Part shown: one piece after another, positions 35,402 through 47,461 of the stretch
Layout: each line of letters opens with the position of its first letter
Numbering within the stretch: position 1 is the first letter of the stretch
Assembly: GCA_963921425.1 (NCBI GenBank)
Contig: OY992838.1
Coordinates: 4,774,001 to 4,838,000 of the forward strand
Length of the DNA stretch: 64,000 nt
Direction: 5' to 3'
Origin: Dryas octopetala
Taxonomy: Eukaryota; Streptophyta; Magnoliopsida; Rosales; Rosaceae
The notes under the pieces: generated by a model
Database searches by the model: none
Told to the model about the DNA's origin: nothing
Seen by the model: only the letters and a program-made list of their open reading frames with translations
Position numbers and translations under genes: made by a program

Positions 35402-37409
35402 ATGGAGAGAACAACATCATTCCTTCAGTCTCCCACTTATGGAAACATAGTCACTGTTCTCAGCATTGATGGGGGTGGGATAAGAGGGATTATCCCGGGA
35501 ACTATGCTCAGCTTCCTTGAGTCTGAACTTCAGGTAATGAAATGGTTAATTTTTATTTATTTATTTATTTTTATATAGAAATGATCATCGAATAAAAACC
35601 TAAAAAAGTGAGTCTTACAACATGTGTCCCAAATAAGTTTACAATAATAGTGTTTTGATACAATGGCACAATAAATTTTAGGTTGTATGTGTTGTTGGTC
35701 ATTCTCCATCAATTTAAATTATGTCCAAAATTAATTTCATTTTTTAATTAATTGTAGAAACTGGATGGTGAGGAAGCAAGACTGGCAGATTATTTTGATG
35801 TGATAGCAGGGACCAGCACAGGTGGCCTTGTCACTGCCATGCTTACTGCCCCAGATGAAAACAATCGTCCCTTGTTTGCTGCTAAAGATATTAACGATTT
35901 TTATCTCCAACACTGCCCTAAAATCTTCCCCCAAGACAGGTATATATATATAAAATATGTCATCCTTTATTTTCAAGAGTTGTAACACCTCAATTATATA
36001 TATATATATGTTTGTATGTGAATTATATATAAGCATATAGGATTAAAGTAAATATTAACAACATTTACTTTAATATAGTACATGCGTACGTACGTGGTTA
36101 ATTAACAGCCCTCCATTAACTTTAATCCACTGTACTTGTACAACAGCGCTCCATTAATTGGTGATGCGGTAGACATGGTAAAAGCTGTAAAAGGGCCAAA
36201 GTATGATGGGAAGTATTTACGTAAGATAGTGAAGGAAAAACTTGGAGACAATCGATTGCACCAGACTTTGACTAACGTTATCATCCCAACTTTTGATATA
36301 AAGCGCCTCCAACCAACCATCTTCTCCAGCTATGAGGTTTGTAATTAATTTATCTTTCTTTTTATTTTGCTAGATTAATTAATATTTCATTTTTTTCTTC
36401 TAAAGGTGTTCTTTATAATATATAGTTGCTGATTTTATATATATGATGGTCATGATTTTAGGTGAAAAAGAACAGTAGCAAAGATGCTTTACTCTCGGAC
36501 ATATGCATCGCAACTTCAGCAGCCCCAACCTATCTTCCAGCCCATCATTTTGAAACCGAAATTTCAGCTAGTGAAGTTCGAGAATTCGATCTCATTGATG
36601 GTGGCATGGCTGCTAATAACCCGGTACGTATATATTAATTAATAAATCTGTAACTAAGTATTTCTATTTGAATCATATTTACTAACCACATTTATATAAT
36701 ATTTTCTAGGCTCTGGTGGCTATAAACGAAGTGTCAAAAGAAATCCACCAAGGAAACCCCGACTTCTTTCCGATGAGGCCAACTGAGTACGGCAAATTCC
36801 TGGTTGTATCGTTGGGTACTGGTTCAGCAAAATGTGAGGAGAAGTTCAACGCCCATGATGTGGCGAAGTGGGGTCTCTTGGGATGGCTGACCAAAGGCGG
36901 ATCGTGTCCGTTGGTTGATGTATTTACTCAAGCGAGTAGTGACATGGTTGATTACCACCTTTCTACTGTTTTTCAAGCCCTTCACTGCGAGAAAAATTAT
37001 CTGAGAATTCAGGACGATACATTGGAAAAAACGGTGAGTTCTGTGGATATCGCCACCCACGAAAACCTGAAAAATCTTGTAAAAGTTGGTGAGGAATTGT
37101 TGAAGAAACCAGTTTCGAGGGTGAATATAGAAAACGGTGTCTATGAGCCTGCTCATCAGTCTACAAATGGAGAGGCTCTCGCAAGGTATATATACATAGA
37201 TAATTAATTTGATTATTAGTACTAATCATACATGTGCCTAATTAATTATTAATGGTTTTCTTAAATAATTTAATTAATCCACTGCACGTATATGTAGGGT
37301 GGCTGGAATTCTATCAAGGGAGAGGAGTGCTCGTGAAATGAGATCACCACATGGAAAGGCCGTGCCGCAGATACCAGCTCCGATTGATGGATCGATCGAT
37401 CATATATAA
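35402..37409 (+). CDS. Patatin-like acyl hydrolase P1
   Basis: Six exons, 35402-35533, 35758-35939, 36147-36336, 36462-36623, 36710-37185 and 37298-37409, give 417 residues. Class-I patatin-like proteins (Arabidopsis PLP2/PLA-II group) are soluble lipid acyl hydrolases that release fatty acids from phospho- and galactolipids, often in defence or wounding. The oxyanion loop DGGGIRG starts at residue 23, the nucleophile elbow GTSTGG has Ser64, and the second dyad residue is Asp214 (LIDGG). There is no signal peptide, so a cytosolic or membrane-surface protein is likely. The start is set by alignment with all other copies. Compared with P2, P5 and P7, this copy lacks the intron after LRIQ. P3 is its closest copy. 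Confidence 0.92.
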
Positions 37410-38633
37410 TTACTTAATATTGATCTCAATTAGTACACTTATTTATTTCATAAAAAATAATAATTATTTGTCTTGTAATCCACAAATTATTTTTCCAATA
37501 AATACCAATTAGCATGTTAATTGGTGGTGATCGAATCAGCAGTATGTGTCATTTGTTTGCTTCATTCTGTATTTAATTAAGTATACTATCAAAGTTTTTC
37601 ATTTTCTCTTTTGCTTTCTTTTTGTGTTTTTGTTGGTGTCCTACTAATAATTACCACACTTCCATGCTTACAAAGAATCAATCCGGATGGCCCCGTACGT
37701 GAAAAGATAAAAGAAACAAATTGAATCACAAAATGGTCTATCACATGCATTGATAAGGCGAGTAGCTAGCTAGAGCTAGATGCATTCAACAGAACGGGAC
37801 GGGGTAGAGTTGGGAGTTATTATATATCCTCATTTCTGTTTGTATTTTCAATAGTTGTCACCATCGACCTTAATTAGAGATCGAGATGTCTCGTTTCTCG
37901 CATGTACGTACCACCACCTCAAAATTAATTTGTTACCGAACTTACATACCTTTATATATTGGTCTTTATAAAAAAAAATATTAAAAATTAAAAAACATAA
38001 AATAAACCTTGTCTAATAAATTGATGCAACGTAAGTTAGGAAGCAAAAGTTGAGAAAAAGTGTTGGAATAATTAGCATTTTACTATTTTAATTGGGGTAA
38101 ATATAAAAGTCTGCATTGGGGTGAACCTAAGTACGTATGTCTCCTAGCTAATTAATTTGCTTAAACAATAATCCCAAATTAACATTATGAGAACAAGAAA
38201 ACAAAAAAGCTTGCCATTTTTTGTAGTTCATATGTACCTGTTATGTATAAGATATTTATGTTATCAAATTATGAACAGGAATCATTGATTAAGATGCTTC
38301 TCTTGTCTCAGTATTTAACATGTCTACGAGAATACTAGTAGCTAGAAAAGTCTAGAATAGATAAAAACTGGTAGTATTTATTCTACGTACCAGTTGATTC
38401 CATATATACAAGTTGGGAATCAAATTTGGACGGAATCGAAAAAATATCTATACATAGCGTACCTACTCGATCAAGGTGTCCTACACTTTACTCCATTTTA
38501 ATTATTCGATCTCAGCCATAGTGATAGTACTATAGAAGCCTTTAGGTTCCTGAAAACTTCGAACTATATATCTCTGATCGATCAGTTTTAATATTAGTTC
38601 CAAATTGTACTCCTTTTTTTTTTTTTTTTTTTC
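37410..38633 (+). other. P1-P2 spacer
   Basis: This is P1 3' flank followed by the P2 promoter. It is collinear with 46790-48020 between P3 and P4. At 38016-38018 (GTCTAATAAATTGATG) it shows the uninterrupted site into which a mini-CACTA inserted in the sister spacer. Confidence 0.65.
38449..38456 (+). promoter_or_regulatory. Diverged TATA-like element of P2
   Basis: TATACATA occupies the position that reads TATATAAG upstream of the sister copy P4 (47925). A run of 19 T ends two bases before the P2 ATG. Confidence 0.4.
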
Positions 38634-41520
38634 ATGGAGAGAGCAAGATCATTCCTTCAGTCTCCCACTTATGGAAACATCGTCACTGTTCTTAGCATTG
38701 ATGGGGGTGGAATCAGAGGCATTATCCCAGCAACTATTCTCAGCTTCCTTGAGTCTAAGCTTCAGGTAACTCAAATGTTTCATCAAGATCGAGTGGGATC
38801 GCTCATTATCTTAATATATACTATAATTAAGAATTTATATCAAAAACCATAATTTAACTTCAAATTGGAAATGTGGACAAAAATAATGATCTAGCTGTAT
38901 ATAAACAATAATATTAGAAGCACTAATGTTTTCTCAATTTTTAATTAGTTATCAACTTATATGACAGATGATATATATGATATATAGTTTCCGAATTTTT
39001 AATCACTGTAGTCGAACTAATATTTTCACAATTGTTATTGTTGGTCTTTCTCATATATATGGCTTCTTAACTTATTCACTTCATTATTATAGAGAAGCTG
39101 GATGGTGAGGATGCAAGACTCGCAGATTATTTTGATGTGATAGCAGGGACTAGCACAGGGGGTCTTGTCACTGCCATGCTTACTAACCCAGATGAAAACA
39201 ATCGTCCCTTGTTTGCTGCTAAAGATATTAACCCTTTTTATCTCCAACACTCTCCTAAAATATTCCCCCGCACCCGGTACGCACACTATATCACATTTAT
39301 GGTACGCACCTATATCTGTGAAGTGAATATTACCCGTTACACATATTGCTTGTGTAAAACTATTTGTACCATATTTTTTATATCATTTCTAATGTTCACT
39401 TAATAGAGATGAAATCCAATTTTACCAATATACCTAGCATTACAATATAGGGTTTAACAATATATATATGATCTGTTTTATATATATATATATATATATA
39501 TCCTTGTACAACAGCCCTCCATTACCATTAGTCGGTGATTTCGTAGAAATGGTAAAAGCTGTAAGAGGACCAAAGTATGACGGGAAGTATTTACATAGTA
39601 TACTGAAGGAAAAACTAGGAGACAAACGATTGCACCAGACTTTGACTAACGTTATTATCCCAACTTTTGATATAAAGCGGCTCCAGCCAACTATCTTCTC
39701 CAGCTATGAGGTTTGTAATTTATATCTCTTTGATTTTTTTTGGCTAGAATATTAATTAATGTTCTTTTTTCTTACGGTTCTCTTTAATATTTTTAATAGC
39801 TGTTGATTCAGCTCAACAAAAAGTTGTTGATTTTGTGTATATGTTGGTCATGATTTTAGGTGAAAAAGAACAGTAGCATGGATGCTTTACTCTCGGATAT
39901 ATGCATTGCAACTTCAGCTGCCCCAACTTATCTTCCACCCCATCATTTTAAAACCAAAAATTCCACTGGTGAAGTAATTAGAGAATTCAATCTCATTGAT
40001 GGCGGCGTTGCTGCTAATAATCCGGTACATATATATTAATCAATTAATTTATAATTACTAAAAATATACTATTAATTTGTATCATATTTACTAACCATTT
40101 ATGTGATAAAAGTGGGATTTATCTAGGTAGACTGGTGAGTGGTGGCCAAACTTCTTGCATAATGGGCTTACTCGACCCTCCATAATACCAAAAAAGAAAA
40201 ATAAAGAAAAAGCATAGTGGTGGGCAAAAATATGATCTAGGATTCTAAATGGTATTCTTTACAGCTAATTTGATAGAATAGAACTAAAGTGGGAATCCAT
40301 TTTTTTCTGTTTAAAGTACTTCACAAGTAAAGGAAATTAGCAAGCCATACAAACAGCAACACGTGTCCAACAAATTAACCAACCAAAAAGAAAAATGAAC
40401 CTAAAAATTAAAAGCATCTGACCCTAACAGCAGAAGAGTGTTCCTTTAGAAATAGGGATATATACTCTTATCTAATATACCAAGAAGCCATAGTACCAAG
40501 CAAAGAGACATTGATTTCGAATGGGATTCCCCAATTGCAATGGACTATACTGTTCCTAAGTAGCGTCCAGGAGGAGGAGAAATTCTTGCATTAAATCACT
40601 AGCTGTACACATGTAGTACACGTATTTAATTTCTTTTTTGTTTTGTTTTCACATGACTAACACCTACGTAACTCATCAATGATCATGTGTATTGTACTGT
40701 AATTTTTCAGGCTTTGGTTGCTATAAACGAAGTGTCAAAAGAAATCCACCAGGGAAATCTTGACTTCTTTCACATGAGGCCAACGAAGTATAGGCAATTT
40801 CTAGTTATATCGTTGGGTACTGGTTCAGCAAAATGTGAAGATAAGCTCCACGCCCATGATGTAGCTAAATGGGGTGTTTTGGGTTGGTTGACCAAAGGCG
40901 GTAACTGTCCATTGGTAGATGTATTTACTCAAGCAAGTGGTGACATGGTCGATTTTCACATTTCTACCCTTTTTCAAGCTCTTGATTGTGAGAAAAATTA
41001 TCTTCGAATCCAGGTTACTATTGAACTTCTCCATTAATCGTTAATTGATTTTGAGTTCAATGCTCTAACTTCTATCAAAATGCTTAATCATGTTAACATG
41101 ATATATATGGTGTATATATATATATATATAGGATGATACACTGCATAAAACAGTGTGTTGTTTGGATATTGCTACGCACGAAAACTTGAATAATCTTGTA
41201 AAAGTTGGAAAGGAATTGTTAAAGAAACCGGTTTCAAGGGTGAATTTGGAAACTGTCCTTCATGAGCCTGCTCTTCCGACTACAAATGAAGAGGCTCTCG
41301 TAAGGTATACACATGCATATAATTTGATTATTAGTATGATCATATATACTAATTAATTATTAATTATTAATTATTTTCTTAATTAATTAATTAAAATATA
41401 ATCTGCTTGTGTAGGGTGGCAAAAATTCTGTCAAGAGAGAGGAGGGGTCGTGAAATGAGATCACCACATGGAAAGCCCGCAACTTGCAGCTCCAACTTAT
41501 CATACGTATTATTCCCGTAG
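38634..41520 (+). CDS. Patatin-like acyl hydrolase P2
   Basis: Seven exons, 38634-38765, 39095-39276, 39515-39710, 39860-40024, 40711-41013, 41132-41304 and 41415-41520, give 418 residues with all junctions in frame. Ser64 (GTSTGG) and Asp217 ([11 protein letters not shown]) are present. It keeps the intron between LRIQ and DDTL that P1 and P3 lack. Intron 4 (687 bp) is much longer than in P1 (86 bp), and the extra DNA is shared with the broken copy P4. The exon 2 acceptor reads TATAGAG|AAG. Residues 104-112 differ from P1 by a two-codon insertion. The TATA position is degenerate, so expression may differ from that of P1 and P3. Confidence 0.9.
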
Positions 41521-41573
41521 GTATACATTTATATATATATAATTATTAATATTAATGATGTATGCATGGTACT

Positions 41574-41621
41574 AATGCAAATTAATAAGTTTTTTTTGGG
41601 GTCGGGAATGCAAATTAATAA
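41574..41621 (-). repeat. A-tailed micro-insertion with 15-bp direct repeats
   Basis: AATGCAAATTAATAA occurs at 41574-41588 and 41607-41621. The 18-bp insert reads on the minus strand CCCGACCCC followed by eight A and C. Confidence 0.65.
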
Positions 41622-42170
41622 TTATTCGTCTTGTAATGTACTGAAATTATTTTTTCCCAATAAGTACCAATGGTACTTAATTAATCTCTTGATCTTAAGT
41701 ATACTATCAAGGTGGCGGGGGTGGGGGAATGAGCTGGGGTGGGTTTTTTTTTTTAAATTATTTTAGTTATATTAATTTTGGTTATTTAAATAATAATTAC
41801 ATATTGTTAATTGATGAAATGACAAAATTACCCTTCTAATATTTGACAGATGGGCTATTTTGTATACTTTCAATTAGTTTATGGGTTCATTTGAAATATT
41901 TGATAGTATATGGAGCCATTTGAAATAGGCCCTATAGTTCATGGGCAAAAATGAACTTGAGCCTAAAATGTATCTAGTCCTTAAATACATTGCCTCTAGC
42001 TCATTCATCTCTCAAATTAAGTCTCTTAAGTAAATTTTTTTGATAATATATATCTTAAATCTCTTTATCAATATTAGCAAATTGGTTTAATAGTCTTAGG
42101 TTGAATCCTCCAATATCTTTGATTCATACTCTACTGTATATAAGATCCATGTTTATGTTAATTTGACATC

Positions 42171-42213
42171 CAGTACTACTTTGGCCAAAAAGAAAAAAGA
42201 TATGCAGTACTAC
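42171..42213 (+). repeat. A-tailed micro-insertion with 9-bp direct repeats
   Basis: CAGTACTAC occurs at 42171-42179 and 42205-42213 around 25 bp that begin TTTGGCC followed by an A-rich tail. The paralogous DNA near 34600 (GACATGCATTACTATAAA) has no insert, so it acts as an empty site. Confidence 0.65.
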
Positions 42214-42385
42214 AAACAGTTTATATTAATTAACAGACTATTTGACAAGAGAATATTTGTGTATTCTATTAATGAAATCTTAACCCACACTCTAATATGT
42301 ATGATTATATTCAGATCTGTATTTACGCTCGCCATCATTATTAATTTGTGTATATATATTCTGCTATATTCACCATTAATATATT

Positions 42386-43881
42386 AGAAAATTATGATTA
42401 AATACCTATTTTCAATAATCTTTTAGAAAATCAGTAAGACTCTATCATTTTTTGGTTGGACTACTAATTAATAGAGTTGATTTTCAAATTAGGTCACAAA
42501 CTAACAACCCTTTTCTTTTGGGCCTTATTAGTTGACAGATTTGCCCGCCCACGTCTGATGAAGTTTATGCAAGAGTTTCAATACTCTTGTATCATTCATT
42601 GAAATATACAATTGTGGTTCACAGTGACTAAACTACACTCATGAACGGGCCACTGCATATGTTGCCCAACATACCACTAGAGCAACATCTGTATCATTCT
42701 TTTAATTTTATTTTTGGAAAGTTAGTTCAGATGTTTATTATTGAGTTTTTTGGCAGGTTTGTTGGATTATGATTTAATATAGTTTAGGGCTTAACGTTTC
42801 AAGTTTCTATTTTAAGATTTAAAATCAAATTTTAGAGTTAATAGTTTATGCTTTTATGATTTAGCTCTCGAGCTAAGCTCAAATCCGGGAGTTATACCCC
42901 TAAATACTAAGTGAAAACGAGATCCTAAGTAAAATAAATAGGTAAAATTATTTAGTGTATGTATAAATATTAATATAATTTTGACTGATCTGTATTGGTA
43001 TAACTGTGACTTAACTACATTGGTGACTGCATGTCAGTCACAATTGTGATTGCTACATAGTGTGAGTATCACAATTGTGACTATATGACAGTCACAATTG
43101 TGACTAAGTCACCACATTAGTGACTAGATGACAGTCACAATTGTGACTATCATCCATTCACAGTTGTGTGTCACACAATCATAATGTAATTGTGACTAAA
43201 TTAACAAATGAAACACCAAAATGAAATTTGCAGACATAATTCGCAACTGGATCATTAGAAAACATGTGCATACGTGAGGCTTGAAAGTTGGGTTTGGTTA
43301 CATGCCATGAAAGTACTTGATCTGTGTTTGATGGGATTAATTGATGAAGGAGGTGCTTTCGATTTGGGATTGAGGCAGCAATTGCATGATGTAATTAATT
43401 AATGGTCATCTCTCTCTATTTTGTCTATGTTTCTCTCTCTCTCTTCATCTTTAATTGTTGGCTAAGGAGATGAATTATACGTATTATATATTTAGAAAAA
43501 GAGGAAGGTGAGATTGGTTGCATAGGTTAAGGAAGTGGGTGGAGTAATTGGCCAGTCACATAACATATACATTTGGACAAGGACCCCAACGGTGGCTCTT
43601 TGTAATTGGACATGTGGGGTTGGACGCTTCATCAAACACATTGCTTGCTGTCATGTACGGATGTGACTTCATTTTCTCTATGTATTGGGTATTAGTATAT
43701 TGTTCAGACTGAGACAAACCTAACTTTTAATATGGTAGATTCGTAAATAACATGATAATTAGATATATTTATGTATTTAGGCTCTTTGAAAAGTCAACTG
43801 GTACCTAAACTAAAATCTAATTATATTTTGGTAGTTAAACTAAAATTTTATTAAATTTTAGTAGTTATAATGAACGGACCT
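42386..43881. mobile_element. 1.5-kb insertion upstream of P3, class unknown
   Basis: The P1 upstream region is collinear with DNA on both sides of this segment but lacks it. TTAATATATT lies at 42376-42385 and again at 43882-43891, so a 10-bp target duplication is likely, although the site is AT-rich. The ends show no clear inverted repeats and no coding frame is evident. A non-TIR MULE would fit a 9-10-bp duplication. It contains an array of AGTCACAATTGTGACT palindromes. Confidence 0.65.
43035..43148. repeat. Array of CACAATTGTG palindromes
   Basis: The 16-bp perfect palindrome AGTCACAATTGTGACT occurs at 43090-43105 and 43133-43148. Near copies lie at 43035-43050 and 43069-43083, and TGACTA/GTGACT half-sites fall between them. 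Confidence 0.8.
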
Positions 43882-44267
43882 TTAATATATTTGTGTATAT
43901 GTATTCTATTGTATTCATCATTAATATATATATATATATTCTGCTGTATATATTCACCATTAATACGTCCACCATTACGTTCACAATTAATAGGAAACCC
44001 TAACCCACACTCTAATATGAAATCCTAACCCACACACTCTAATATGATTAATTATATTCATTTGAAATCGTCTTTAGGTTCACCATTAACACACGCGTAA
44101 TTATCGGATAAGGTGTCCATAAATGCTACCTATATATCTTGACTTTCATAAAAGATTCAATATTTGTTCTTATGCATGGGTCGACTCACATGACTTAAAC
44201 CAAGTCCACAAGAAAAGTCTGGAGTACATAGAAACAGGTCAAATTTGAACAGGAGCAAAAAAATCTC

Positions 44268-44275
44268 TATATAAG
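44268..44275 (+). promoter_or_regulatory. TATA box of P3
   Basis: TATATAAG lies in the same conserved block as in P1, 169 bp before the P3 start. Confidence 0.6.
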
Positions 44276-44436
44276 GGTGTACACTGATCATCAAGTTCCC
44301 AAACTACTCCATTATTCATATTCCTCAGCCTTATACGTACCTTTTAAAATCCCGAAACTTCAAATTTTATTAATCAAGCTTTCAATTTTAATTTGTTCCT
44401 AAACTTCGATCTTTTCCATATTTGTCATCTGTACTC

Positions 44437-46447
44437 ATGGAGAGAGCAAGATCATTCCTTCAGTCTCCCACTTATGGAAACATCGTCACTGTTCTTAGCA
44501 TTGATGGGGGTGGGATAAGAGGAATTATCCCGGGAACTATGCTCAGCTTCCTTGAGTCTGAACTTCAGGTAATGAAATGGTTAATTGATGTCTAGATTCT
44601 TTCACAGTATCAGAGCATGAGATTTGTACATGCTATTCATCCCATTGCTAATTGATTTTGAAATGAAATAATAGATGTCTAGATTTCTTCAATTCAATGG
44701 CATAATAAATTTTAGGTTGTTGGTCTTTCTCCATCAATTTTAATTATGTCCAAAATTAATTTCATTTTTTTAATTAATTGTTACCTATACTAAATTTAGA
44801 AACTGGATGGTGAGGGAGCAAGACTGGTAGATTATTTTGATGTGATAGCAGGGACCAGCACAGGTGGCCTTGTCACGGCCATGCTTACTGCCCCAGATGA
44901 AAACAATCGTCCCCTGTTTGCTGCTAAAGATATTAACGATTTTTATCTCCAACACTGCCCTAAAATCTTCCCCCAAGAAAGGTATATATATATAAAATAT
45001 GTCATCCTTTATTTTCAAGAGTTGTAACACCTCAATTATATATATATATGTTTGTACGTGAATTATATATATGCATATAGGATTAAAGTAAATATTAACA
45101 ACATTAATTTACTTTAATATAGTGCGTGCGTACGTGGTTAATTAACAGCCCTCCATTAACTTTAATCCACTGTACTTGTACAACAGCGCTCCATTAATTG
45201 GTGATGCGGTAGACATGGTAAAAGCTATTACAGGGCCAAAGTATGATGGGAAGTATTTACATAAGATACTGAAGGAAAAACTTGGAGACAATCGATTGCA
45301 CCAGACTTTGACTAACGTTATCATCCCAACTTTTGATATAAAGCGCCTCCAACCAACCATCTTCTCCAGCTATGAGGTTTGTAATTAACTTATCTTTCTT
45401 TTTATTTTGCTAGATTAATTAATATTTCATTTTTTTCTTCTAAAGGTGTTCTTTATAATATATAGTTGCTGATTTTATATATATGATGGTCATGATTTTA
45501 GGTGAAAAAGAACAGTAGCAAAGATGCTTTACTCTCGGACATATGCATCGCAACTTCAGCAGCCCCAACCTATCTTCCAGCCCATCATTTTGAAACCGAA
45601 ATTGCTGGTGAAGTTCGAGAATTCGATCTCATTGATGGTGCCATGGCTGCTAATAACCCGGTACGTATATATTAATTAATAAATCTGTAACTAAGTATTT
45701 CTATTTGAATCATATTTACTAATCACATTTATATGATATTTTTTAGGCTCTGGTGGCTATAAACGAAGTGTCAAAAGAAATCCACCAAGGAAACCCCGAC
45801 TTCTTTCCGATGAGGCCAACTGAGTACGGCAAATTCCTAGTTGTATCATTGGGTACTGGTTCAGCAAAATGTGAGGAGAAGTTCAACGCCCATGACGTGG
45901 CGAAGTGGGGTCTCTTGGGATGGCTGACCAAAGGTGGATCGTGTCCGTTGGTTGATGTATTTACTCAAGCGAGTAGTGACATGGTTGATTACCACCTTTC
46001 TACTGTTTTTCAAGCCCTTCACTGCGAGAAAAATTATCTGAGAATTCAGGACGATACATTGGAAAAAACGGTGAGTTCTGTGGATATCGCCACCCACGAA
46101 AACCTGAAAAATCTTGTAAAAGTTGGTGAGGAATTGTTGAAGAAACCAGTTTCGAGGGTGAATATAGAAAACGGTGTCTATGAGCCTGCTCATCAGTCTA
46201 CAAATGGAGAGGCTCTCGTAAGGTATATATACACAGATAATTTGATTATTAGTACTAATCATATATGTGCCTAATTAATTATTAATTGTTTTCTTAAATA
46301 ATTAATTAATCCACTGCACGTATATGTAGGGTGGCGGGAATTCTATCAAGGGAGAGGAGTGCTCGTGAAATGAGATCACCACATGGAAAGGCCGCAGTTA
46401 CCAGTCGCCTGTCAGCTGTAAGCTTGACTGGTCAGCAGCCAATCTAG
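44437..46447 (+). CDS. Patatin-like acyl hydrolase P3, C-terminus encoded by LTR DNA
   Basis: Six exons, 44437-44568, 44800-44981, 45187-45376, 45502-45660, 45747-46222 and 46330-46447, give 418 residues. It is nearly the twin of P1, and exon 5 is almost identical. Ser64 is kept. The Asp213 motif reads DGA instead of DGG, a variant also found in the wider patatin superfamily. Other changes from P1 are Glu-to-Gly and Ala-to-Val just before [10 protein letters not shown], and one net residue lost near residue 204. After the shared segment [10 protein letters not shown] the frame runs into a retrotransposon LTR that supplies the last dozen residues and the stop. The copy looks functional but its tail is new. 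Confidence 0.87.
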
Positions 46448-46786
46448 TCAGTTTCTAGAAGTTAATCTGTTACAGTTTTTGATTAGCTGGCAAGATTGGT
46501 TACGAGTGTGTTAGAAATTAGTTTTTTGTAACAAAGTTATATAAGCTCTCATACTGTAACATTTGGGTGTGTGTGAAATCAAAGAGAATTCTCCAGTTTA
46601 TCTTTTCATTTTCTTGCACATTTTCTAGCTACTAATCATGAATTTTACTTACTCAATCATGGTATTAGAGCCCCTGCTCTGTGTTCTTTGCTGCGATTGC
46701 TCTGTTTTCTCCTTTACTTTCTCTTAGGTGTGATCTCGATCTTGCTCTGGTGCGATCTTGATCTGTAAGCTTTCTCTTCTTGTTCT
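46410..46786 (+). mobile_element. LTR plus leader fragment of a copia-like or TRIM retrotransposon
   Basis: The segment starts TGTCAGCTGTAAGC. It contains its own TATATAAGC and ends its LTR part near 46659 (CTCAATCA). It is immediately followed by TGGTATTAGAGC at 46660-46671, close to the initiator-methionine tRNA primer-binding site TGGTATCAGAGC. About 110 bp of leader follow, after which sequence collinear with the P1 3' flank resumes (TTGATGGATCGA). No second LTR or coding region is present, so it is a truncated copy that replaced the original P3 gene end. Confidence 0.75.
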
Positions 46787-47267
46787 TGATGGATCGAATC
46801 AATCATAAAAATGAATAATTATTTGTCTTGTAATCCACTGAAATTATTTTTCCAAAAAATACCCATTAGCATGTTAATTGGTGGTGATCGAATCAGCAGT
46901 ATGTATAATTTGTTCCTTGCTTCACTCTTTATTTAAGTATACTAACAAAGTTTTTCATTTTCTTTTTGCTTTCTTTTTGTGTTTTTGTTGGTTTCCTACT
47001 AATTATTACCACACTTCCATGCTTACAAAGAATGAATCCGGATGGTCCCATGAAAAGATAAAAGAAACAAATTGAATTGTTATCCTCGTTTCTGTTGTAT
47101 TAATTATCAATATTTGTCACCGGCCATGCATCACCTTATATGTCTCGTTTCTGGCATATGTACCACCAACTCAAATTTTATTAGCTAACTTACATGCCTT
47201 TTATATATTAGTCTTTATAAGAAAATGATTAAAAATTGAAAAAGATAAAGATAAACTTTGTCTAATA

Positions 47268-47461
47268 CACTACAAAAAATATGACCAAAGCCCACTAATG
47301 ATTGGCGGCTATAAAAGGGGTGGCAATTAGCAATAGGGACTAAAGTACCTCTATTTTAACAAAAATTGGTGGCAATTGAGCAATATGCACTAAAGTTCCA
47401 AATTGCCACCCCTTTTGTAGCCGCCAATCATTAGTGGGCTTTGCTCATATTTTTTGTAGTG
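47268..47461. mobile_element. Miniature CACTA element
   Basis: The 194-bp element starts CACTACAAAAAATATGA and ends in the inverted copy TCATATTTTTTGTAGTG. It is flanked by ATA on both sides (47265-47267, 47462-47464). Inner arms CCACTAATGATTGGCGGCTA are also inverted. The sister spacer at 38016-38018 reads CTAATAAATTGATG without the element, so insertion and 3-bp duplication are confirmed by a natural empty site. Confidence 0.92.

Larger units (their letters stand above)
41521..42385. other. P2-P3 spacer, left part
   Basis: This contains two A-tailed micro-insertions (41574-41621 and 42171-42213). Near 42100 it holds the uninterrupted counterpart of the CACTA insertion site: TTTAATAGTCTTAGG runs directly into TTGAATCCTCCAATATC. 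Confidence 0.65.

Noticed and set aside
43035..43148. CRISPR-like array reading of the palindrome cluster
   Set aside because: Copies are palindromes at irregular spacing in plant nuclear DNA; there are no uniform spacers and no cas genes.
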